A stretch of 64,000 nucleotides of DNA. Origin: Chelatococcus sp. (GTDB lineage: Bacteria; Pseudomonadota; Alphaproteobacteria; Rhizobiales; Beijerinckiaceae). Below, in pieces: positions 58,435-64,000 of this stretch. Every line of letters starts with the position of its first letter. Position 1 is the stretch's first letter. The position numbers and the translations under genes were made by a program. The DNA lies in the NCBI GenBank assembly GCA_003248805.1, contig QFQY01000030.1, positions 12,518-76,517 on the forward strand, given 5' to 3'. The notes beneath the pieces are model-generated. The model worked only from the letters and a program-made list of their open reading frames with translations, searched no databases and was not told the origin of the DNA.

Positions 58435-60075
58435 TCAGGCCTTCGACGAGAACAGGTCGATCTTGAACACGCGGGTCGCGACGATGATCGGGATGATGAT
58501 GACCGCCACCAGCACCAGCCCATAGGCCGAGGCCTGAGCCATGAGATTGGAGTCGATCAGCTTGTAGATCTGGATCGGCATGGTCTCGCGACCGCCGGAA
58601 TAGACGATGATCGAGGCAGATAGCTCCGCGACCGTCGTGGTCCAGGTCAGCACGGCCGCCGCGGCGACCGCCGGCAGCATGAGGGGCAACACGACCTTGA
58701 AGAAGGTCGGCACCGGCGCGACCCCCAGGCTGATCGAAGCCTCCTCGATGGAGTTGGGAATGTTGTAGAGCGTTGAGGACGAGTTCCGGATGCCGAATGG
58801 CAGGCGGCGGACGATGTAGGCGAGCACGATGATGCTGGCCGTACCTGTCAGCGGCAGGAATCCGGTATTGAAGGACATGATCAGGCCGATGCCGATGATC
58901 GTGCCGGACAAGGCGAGCGGCAGCGCGGTCAGATAGTCGAGCGCGGGCGTCAGGATGTTGCGCTTCTTGACGATAAGGTAGCTGACGAGGGCGCTGAAGG
59001 TAATGCCGATCGCGGTGGCGACAGCCGAATATGCGAGCGTGTTCAACACGGGATCGGGCGCGATCCGGAAGAGGCGCTCGACATGGGTGGTCGTCCATTC
59101 GCCCCACCGCATCACGGGGCCGCGCGACACGGTAAAAGCGCCGATGACGATCGACCCGAGCGGCAGCAGCGAGACGAGCACGACCAGGCCGGCGAGAAGC
59201 CCGATCACCAGGCCCGGCAGGCCGCGCAGCCGCTGTGCCTTGGCGCCGCGACCTTGCGTGACCTCATGGCGCCCGCGCGAGACGATCCAGCGCTGGATGA
59301 ACAGCACGATCATGACGAGCGCGATCGAGACCGTTGCAAGAGTCGACTGCATGACCGGGTCAGAGCCGCCTTCCGCGACCGCGGCCTGATAGGTCAGGAC
59401 CGACAGCAGCGGCACACGGCTGCCGAGGATCGTCGCGGTCGCGAAGTTGCCGACCACCAGCGTGAAGACAAGCAGCGCGCTCGCGAGGACCGCCGGCAGC
59501 ACGACGGGCAGCATGACTTGCAGCCGCGAGCGGGCCGGCGAGGTGCCCAGGCTCTGGGCCGCTTCCTCAAGCTGGACGTCGAAGCCGCGGATGGCGGCGA
59601 GCGTCCCGATATAGATGTAGGTGTAATAGGTGAAGGTCATCACCGTGATCAGGCCGGGCCAGCCATAGAAGCTCGGCATGTCGACGCCGCGCGCGACAAG
59701 CCAGCGGGTGATGAAACCGTTGTTACCGAGCATCATCAGCCAGGTCTGGGCGGCGATAACCTCGGGAATGACCAGAGTGACAAGCGGCAGGACAGCGACG
59801 ATCGACTTGCCGGGAAAGTCGAAGCGCGCCGTGAAATAGGCGAGCGGCACGCCGATGACCGTGGTGGTCAACGTAACGGCGACCCCGAGCATGACCGTGT
59901 TGACGATGGCAGTGGCGTATTTCGGATCCGCGGCCAGAACGGCCCAGCCGTTGCGCCCGCCGCTTCCAAAGCTGCCCGTCAACACGTTGAGCAGCGGATA
60001 GAGCAGGAAGACGGCGAGGATCGCCAGCGCCAGCGCCGACAGCCAGAACCAGATCGAGCTGAACTGGCGGCTCAT
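58435..60075 (-). CDS. FbpB/AfuB-type two-domain ABC permease
   Basis: 546 residues with about twelve membrane segments and two permease domains, the normal design for this family. EAA loops: EEAAQSLGTSPARSRLQVML (first half) and EEASISLGVAPVPTFFKVVL (second half). Its start overlaps the ATPase stop by ATGA. It forms the whole inner-membrane channel. Confidence 0.92.
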   Translation of the reverse strand: MSRQFSSIWFWLSALALAILAVFLLYPLLNVLTGSFGSGGRNGWAVLAADPKYATAIVNTVMLGVAVTLTTTVIGVPLAYFTARFDFPGKSIVAVLPLVTLVIPEVIAAQTWLMMLGNNGFITRWLVARGVDMPSFYGWPGLITVMTFTYYTYIYIGTLAAIRGFDVQLEEAAQSLGTSPARSRLQVMLPVVLPAVLASALLVFTLVVGNFATATILGSRVPLLSVLTYQAAVAEGGSDPVMQSTLATVSIALVMIVLFIQRWIVSRGRHEVTQGRGAKAQRLRGLPGLVIGLLAGLVVLVSLLPLGSIVIGAFTVSRGPVMRWGEWTTTHVERLFRIAPDPVLNTLAYSAVATAIGITFSALVSYLIVKKRNILTPALDYLTALPLALSGTIIGIGLIMSFNTGFLPLTGTASIIVLAYIVRRLPFGIRNSSSTLYNIPNSIEEASISLGVAPVPTFFKVVLPLMLPAVAAAAVLTWTTTVAELSASIIVYSGGRETMPIQIYKLIDSNLMAQASAYGLVLVAVIIIPIIVATRVFKIDLFSSKA

Positions 60076-61130
60076 GACGCGAGCACCAGAGTGCGAGATG
60101 GCTCAAAGCCGAGCCCGACTTCAGCGCCGGGCTCGAAGCGATCATGTTCGCCACTCTGCAGGTCCACTGCGAGCGTACGGCCATGGCCGAACGAGACCTT
60201 GTAGCTCGTCTTCCCGCCTAGATATTGCCGGTGCACGATCCGCCCGGGCAGGGTTCCAGCCGTGCCGGGCTCTGCGAGCAGGATGTCCTCGGGGCGGGAA
60301 ACCAGCGTCGCCCGGCCTGCGACGACGGCGGCCGGCGCGCGGGCCATGATCGACGCACCATCAAGGACCACCGGGCCGGTATCGCCCGCCTGCCTGTCCA
60401 ACGTATCGATCTCGATCAGGTTGGCGCCCCCGACAAAATCGGCGACATATCCGCTGCGCGGTTCGCGGTAGATCTCGGCAGGGGTGCCAACCTGCTCAAG
60501 CCGCCCCTTATTCATCACGCCGATGCGGTCGGACATCGCGAGAGCCTCCTCACGATCATGGGTGACGAAGACCGTCGTAATCTTAGCTTCGCGCTGCAGT
60601 TCGACGATGGTTTCGCGCACCTGGAGACGCAGCTTGGCGTCCAGATTCGAGAGGGGCTCGTCCATCAGCAGGACCTTGGGCTCGATCACGAGCGCACGAG
60701 CCAGTGCCACGCGCTGTCGCTGACCGCCGGAGAGCGCCGCCGGATGGCGCGCGCCGAGATGGCCCAGGCCGACGCGCTCCAGTGCAGCCGCGACCTTGGA
60801 CCGGATCGTCGTTTCGTTCTGCCGGCGGGCCCGCAGGCCGTAGGCGACGTTGTCGAAGACCGTCTTGTCCGGGAACAGCGCGTAGTCCTGAAAGACCATG
60901 CCGATATCGCGCTTGTGCGGCGGCAGATGCGTGACTTCGGTGCCGTCAAACCGCAGATGGCCGCGCTCAGCAGGGACGAAGCCCGCAATCGTGCGAAGCA
61001 GCGTCGTCTTTCCGCATCCGCTCGGGCCCAGCAGCGTGAAGAATGAGCCCTGCTCGATCGTCAGCCTGAGACCGTCGATGACACGCTGGCCGCCATAGGA
61101 GACGGATAGATCCTCGACCGAAATACCCAT
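60072..61130 (-). CDS. ABC ATPase, FbpC/AfuC/PotA type
   Basis: 352 residues. Walker A GPSGCGKTT, Q-loop VFQDYALFPDKT, signature LSGGQRQR, Walker B VLLMDEPLSNLD and switch VTHDREEAL are intact; a TOBE_2 domain spans about 270-350. It starts 58 bases after the phosphatase gene ends and overlaps the permease, so phosphatase, ATPase, permease and binding protein form one operon. Confidence 0.92.
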   Translation of the reverse strand: MGISVEDLSVSYGGQRVIDGLRLTIEQGSFFTLLGPSGCGKTTLLRTIAGFVPAERGHLRFDGTEVTHLPPHKRDIGMVFQDYALFPDKTVFDNVAYGLRARRQNETTIRSKVAAALERVGLGHLGARHPAALSGGQRQRVALARALVIEPKVLLMDEPLSNLDAKLRLQVRETIVELQREAKITTVFVTHDREEALAMSDRIGVMNKGRLEQVGTPAEIYREPRSGYVADFVGGANLIEIDTLDRQAGDTGPVVLDGASIMARAPAAVVAGRATLVSRPEDILLAEPGTAGTLPGRIVHRQYLGGKTSYKVSFGHGRTLAVDLQSGEHDRFEPGAEVGLGFEPSRTLVLAS

Positions 61131-61188
61131 GTCTGCCTCTCTGCAGTGATCGCCCCGGCGGATCTACGCCGTCCTGGACCGGCTGAAA

Positions 61189-61992
61189 CTAGTGCTCCAT
61201 CGCTTTCCCAACGACGTGCAACATCTCGCGATGGCGCTCGGCATCTCCTGCCGCCAGGATGCGATGCCCTGTCTTGTGAGTGATCGGCTGGCCTTCCCAG
61301 TCGGTAATGACGCCGCCCGCTCCCTCGATGATCGGGCGGCAGGGCGCGAAATCCCAGAGCTTGAGACCGGTATCGAGTGCCAGATCGGTCCGGCCGCTCG
61401 CCAGCAGCCCGAAGCTCATGCAGGCTCCGCCCCAAATCCTCCAGGCGGTTCTCTCTCGCATGGCATCGAGTGCCGGACGCTCATCGTCGCCGAAGAAGTC
61501 CGGATTGCTGGCCGACATGATTGCCTCGCCCAGCGAATCGCACTGACGAGCACGGCATGGACCGCCGTTGAAAAGGGTCGGGCTGCCCTTAACGCCGACC
61601 CAGCGATCCCCCGTCACCGGATGATCGATGATCCCGATGATCGGCTCGCCTTCCTGCATCAGCGCGATCAAGGTCCCATAGACGGGAAGCCCGGCGATGA
61701 AGGCCGCCGTGCCGTCGATCGGGTCGAGCACCCAGACATGCTCGGCACCGAGATTGTCCGGCCCTTCCTCCTCGCCAAGCACCCCGTGCGTAGGAAACTG
61801 GTCCGCCAGCATCTCCCTGAACCGGCGCTCTATCCGGGCGTCAAGCGCCGTCACGAAACTCCGGTCGGGCTTGATTTCGACATCCGGACGAACGGCCGCT
61901 GCCTGCCGCAGGATGGCCCCGCTTTCCGCGGCCATCCGAAGGGCAAGGCTTAGCCAACCGGCCTGATCGCTCTCAGCGCGCATTTGCTGCAA
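61189..61992 (-). CDS. Inositol-monophosphatase-family phosphatase (HisN/SuhB-like)
   Basis: 267 residues. The metal-binding motifs are GVLGEEEG (about 70-77), WVLDPIDGTAAFI (about 91-103) and the C-terminal WDFAPCRPIIEGAGG. Enzymes of this family remove phosphate from inositol phosphate, histidinol phosphate, sugar phosphates or nucleotides with magnesium. As first gene of an importer operon it probably dephosphorylates the imported ligand in the cytosol. A DeoR regulator, whose family senses sugar phosphates, is divergent. Confidence 0.9.
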   Translation of the reverse strand: MQQMRAESDQAGWLSLALRMAAESGAILRQAAAVRPDVEIKPDRSFVTALDARIERRFREMLADQFPTHGVLGEEEGPDNLGAEHVWVLDPIDGTAAFIAGLPVYGTLIALMQEGEPIIGIIDHPVTGDRWVGVKGSPTLFNGGPCRARQCDSLGEAIMSASNPDFFGDDERPALDAMRERTAWRIWGGACMSFGLLASGRTDLALDTGLKLWDFAPCRPIIEGAGGVITDWEGQPITHKTGHRILAAGDAERHREMLHVVGKAMEH

Positions 61993-62028
61993 GTCCCTCG
62001 GAATGTCGATGAAGCTGGCTTAGCATTC

Positions 62029-62057
62029 GTGGATATATGTGGCAATGTGGATTTATG
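62029..62057. promoter_or_regulatory. Direct repeats between phosphatase operon and DeoR gene
   Basis: GTGGATATATG (62029-62039) and GTGGATTTATG (62047-62057) differ by one base and are spaced 18 bases apart. They lie in the AT-rich part of the divergent 61993-62131 region and are a likely DeoR operator. Confidence 0.5.
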
Positions 62058-62131
62058 ACCGTTTAATGAACGCCGGTATTGCTCCCCGTCGTGGGCGGTG
62101 CGAATAACCGACTTCGAAGGGGACGGATCGC

Positions 62132-62908
62132 ATGTGGCAGCCGGAAAGAAAGCAGCGGATCCGCGCGCTTCTCGAGGCGCTGGGCAGTGTCAGCGTCGAG
62201 CGGCTCGCGCACGAATTCGAGGTCTCGAACGAGTCGATCCGCCGGGACCTAGTGGCTATGGAGCGGGAGGGCGTGCTGCGGCGGGTCCACGGCGGCGCGG
62301 TCAGTGTGCCGGCCGAGCAAGACCCCTCTTACGACGCACGTTCGACCGTCCGGCTGAAGGAAAAGCGCGCCATCGCCTTGGCTGCGATGCGGCTGATCAC
62401 GAGTGGCCAGACGCTGTTCCTGGACGGCGGCACCACGACGGCGGCGCTGGCCGAGGAGCTTAAGAACATCCCCGGGCTGAACATCCTGACGAACTCGCTG
62501 CAGGTTGCGACCGCGATGGCATCGACGCAGCAGCGGACGGGCAGCAGGGTCTTCCTTCTGGGCGGCGAAATCGTGCACGAGCCGCCGGAAACGGGGGGCG
62601 CCTCGACGATCAACGATATCTACCGCTTCAAGGCTGACCTTGCGCTTCTGTCGCCTTTCGGCGTCGATATCGATGGCGCTGCGACCAATTTCTTCGAGCA
62701 CACCGGCGAAATTGCCCGAGCCATGGTCGCCAATTCTGCAAGCGTCGCATTGATTGCCGATCATTCAAAAATCGGCGTGACGAGCCGCGTCCGATTTTGC
62801 GAACTCGACCGCGTTTCGGCTCTCGTGACTGACAAGAAAGCGAAGGACCTGCCAGCGCTTGCCGCGCTCTCACGCTTGGTCGGGCAGGTGATCGTCGCCG
62901 AGGCCTGA
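62132..62908 (+). CDS. DeoR/GlpR-family regulator
   Basis: 258 residues. Winged helix: ERKQRIRALLEALGSVSVER, EFEVSNESIRRDLVAMEREG and LRRVHGGAVSV. Sensor domain: LFLDGGTTTAALAEELKNIP, LTNSLQVATAM, FLLGGEIVHEPPETGG and LIADHSKIGVTSRV. It likely represses the divergent phosphatase/Afu-type operon until a sugar phosphate binds. The start at 62132 is preceded by AAGGGGACGG. Confidence 0.93.
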   Translation: MWQPERKQRIRALLEALGSVSVERLAHEFEVSNESIRRDLVAMEREGVLRRVHGGAVSVPAEQDPSYDARSTVRLKEKRAIALAAMRLITSGQTLFLDGGTTTAALAEELKNIPGLNILTNSLQVATAMASTQQRTGSRVFLLGGEIVHEPPETGGASTINDIYRFKADLALLSPFGVDIDGAATNFFEHTGEIARAMVANSASVALIADHSKIGVTSRVRFCELDRVSALVTDKKAKDLPALAALSRLVGQVIVAEA

Positions 62909-63331
62909 CGAACGCAGCGGGCTTGCTGCGCGTTGCAACTCTTCGCGACGACAACCGGGCTTTCGCGGGATTAAGTTGGACAGCCACAGCAGCGAATGCT
63001 GAGGAATCGTCACGCTGCCCGGCGCGCTTATCTCGATCATATTGTATTCTGACCGGAACGGCACGTCCGATCATAACGAGATAGCGGAAACCGGCCCCCA
63101 GGAACGTCCGCCCGGTCACGATGTAGGGCGCGCAATGCTTCGCCTTCGGCACCCGCAAGGATCGCGTGCTGGTGGCGGAAGAGACGCTTCTAGCCGGGAG
63201 ATGTGGCTATCGGCCGCGAAGACGAAGCCGTAAAGGGGGTGGCGGCCGCGTCGCGCCATTGCACTAAGCCGCTCTCGCGGCAGGGCGCTGCGGGGTGTTC
63301 ATCGCTGAGATTTCGCCTGTGAGGCGCTGCA
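62909..63331. other. Gene-poor stretch, nothing identified
   Basis: No frame in this 423-base stretch resembles a known protein, and no hairpin with a T-tract, tRNA or IS end was recognised. Base composition is a little less GC-rich in its middle (around 63020-63090). It may hold remnants of a mobile element next to the recombinase. Confidence 0.4.
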
Positions 63332-63368
63332 TCCGAGGATTTCGGGGTCGTTTCCCCTGACCCTCGGA
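63332..63368 (+). promoter_or_regulatory. Nested hairpin covering the recombinase ribosome-binding site
   Basis: TCCGAGG (63332-63338) pairs with CCTCGGA (63362-63368), and inside it GGGG (63344-63347) pairs with CCCC (63354-63357). The GGAGG ribosome site (63366-63370) is partly inside the outer 3' arm, so folding would hide it and lower recombinase translation. It could also be part of an element end. Confidence 0.5.
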
Positions 63369-63375
63369 GGTTTCC

Positions 63376-64000
63376 ATGACCGATCCCGTCACCGTCAGCC
63401 CGCTGCGTCAGCGGATGATCGAGGACATGACCATCCGCCGGTTCGGCGAGCACACGCAGCGCGACTATGTCCGGCAGGTCCGTGAGTTCACGGCCTTCCT
63501 CGGCTTGCCGCCGGACCGGGCCGAACCGGAGGATCTGCGGCGCTACCAGCTTCGCCTGGCCTCGCTCGGTGCCAGCTACGCCCGGATGAGCAGGGCCTGC
63601 ACGGCGCTGCGGTTCTTCTTCCACGTCACGCTGGGCCGGACCGGCTTTGGTGACCGCATGGCGCGGATCCCGACGCCCGATCGCCTGCCGGTGGTGCTGG
63701 ACACGCAGGAGGTGGCGCTACTGCTGGCACATGCGCGCAGCCTGAAGGACCGCGCCGCGCTGAGCATCGCCTATGGCTGTGGCCTGCGGGTCTCGGAGAT
63801 CGCCAACCTCAAGGTCGCCGACATCGACAGCGCCCGCCTGCTGATCCGGGTCGAGCAGGGCAAGGGCCGCAAGGACCGCTATGTCATGCTCGCGCCCGAC
63901 CTCCTCGACCTCCTGCGGCAGTGGTGGCGGGTGAAGCGCCCGCGCGGCTGGCTCTTCCCCGGCCAGCAGCCGGGCCAGCCGATCACGACGCGCCAGCTCA
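63376..64000 (+). CDS. Tyrosine recombinase/integrase, C-terminus beyond window
   Basis: Open from ATG 63376 (GGAGG upstream) to the window edge, 208 codons. The N-terminal SAM-like core-binding domain runs to about residue 100 (MIEDMTIRRFGEHTQRDYVR; FTAFLGLPPDRAEPEDLRRY). The catalytic domain follows, with the first catalytic arginine in AYGCGLRVSEIANLKVADID and the lysine of the beta-hairpin in VEQGKGRKDRYVML. The remaining catalytic residues (HxxR, H/W, Y) lie outside the window. The pattern is that of Xer-like recombinases found in transposon-associated sets. It may mobilise DNA at this edge. Confidence 0.9.
   Translation, partial: MTDPVTVSPLRQRMIEDMTIRRFGEHTQRDYVRQVREFTAFLGLPPDRAEPEDLRRYQLRLASLGASYARMSRACTALRFFFHVTLGRTGFGDRMARIPTPDRLPVVLDTQEVALLLAHARSLKDRAALSIAYGCGLRVSEIANLKVADIDSARLLIRVEQGKGRKDRYVMLAPDLLDLLRQWWRVKRPRGWLFPGQQPGQPITTRQL

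Noticed and set aside
57351..60075. Ferric iron importer
   Set aside because: Family labels suggest iron, but no iron-ligand tyrosine pair is evident and the operon contains a sugar-type phosphatase and DeoR regulator.
1..64000. CRISPR arrays, tRNA or rRNA genes
   Set aside because: No regularly spaced repeats, cloverleaf-like segments or rRNA-like sequence were noticed on either strand.

Overview
The window is high-GC, densely packed DNA with many ATGA/GTGA stop-start overlaps. It carries a complete quinate/shikimate catabolic operon, many spermidine/putrescine-type ABC importers and an alphaproteobacterial-style cobalamin riboswitch. This fits a soil or plant-associated alphaproteobacterium of the Hyphomicrobiales (Bosea-like is an inference; no rRNA gene is present to prove it). 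The whole stretch reads as a nutrient-scavenging region: eight ABC uptake systems, most with their own local regulator and one to five catabolic enzymes.

Layout. 1-1.7 kb: end of a DUF4112 gene and a TerC-family membrane protein with a structured leader. 1.8-11.4 kb: GntR regulator, an atypical AroQ paralogue, TetR regulator, then an operon with a polar-amino-acid-type ABC importer (two permeases, binding protein, ATPase) followed by AroQ, a Gfo/Idh/MocA oxidoreductase, AroE and a QuiC1-type dehydroshikimate dehydratase fused to an HPPD-like domain. Together these can take quinate or shikimate to protocatechuate. 11.5-17.9 kb: a HisD-like dehydrogenase with a PotABCD-type importer on the minus strand and a divergent XRE-cupin regulator. 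18-27 kb: a LysR regulator and a divergent operon with a binding protein, a three-subunit amine/opine-type oxidase, an SHMT-like PLP enzyme that has lost folate-site residues, and the remaining ABC subunits.

27-35 kb: IS3 scars flank a vitamin B12 module (small ORFs, CbiX-like/ferredoxin fusion, cobalamin riboswitch, methyltransferase, TonB receptor, BtuF-, BtuC- and BtuD-like proteins). A perfect 20-bp Fur/Zur-type palindrome lies just before the methyltransferase. 35-43 kb: BtpA-family TIM-barrel protein, PfkB kinase and SIS isomerase/deglycase, divergent from a DeoR regulator and another ABC importer; this resembles Amadori-product (Frl-like) catabolism. 43-43.8 kb: nested transposase remnants.

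43.8-50 kb: RpiR regulator and NagD-like HAD phosphatase, divergent from a Dpp-type importer without ATPases and a metallophosphoesterase. 50-56.5 kb: GntR regulator, class I glutamine amidotransferase, binding protein, creatinase-like M24 hydrolase, a fused PotB-PotC permease and an ATPase. 56.7-57.2 kb: IS scars. 57.3-62.9 kb: an Afu/Fbp-type importer with an inositol-monophosphatase-family enzyme and a divergent DeoR regulator, possibly for a sugar phosphate. 63.4 kb to the end: a tyrosine recombinase that runs off the edge. IS scars lie at the borders between several modules, which suggests stepwise assembly. I see no tRNA, rRNA, CRISPR array or replication origin.
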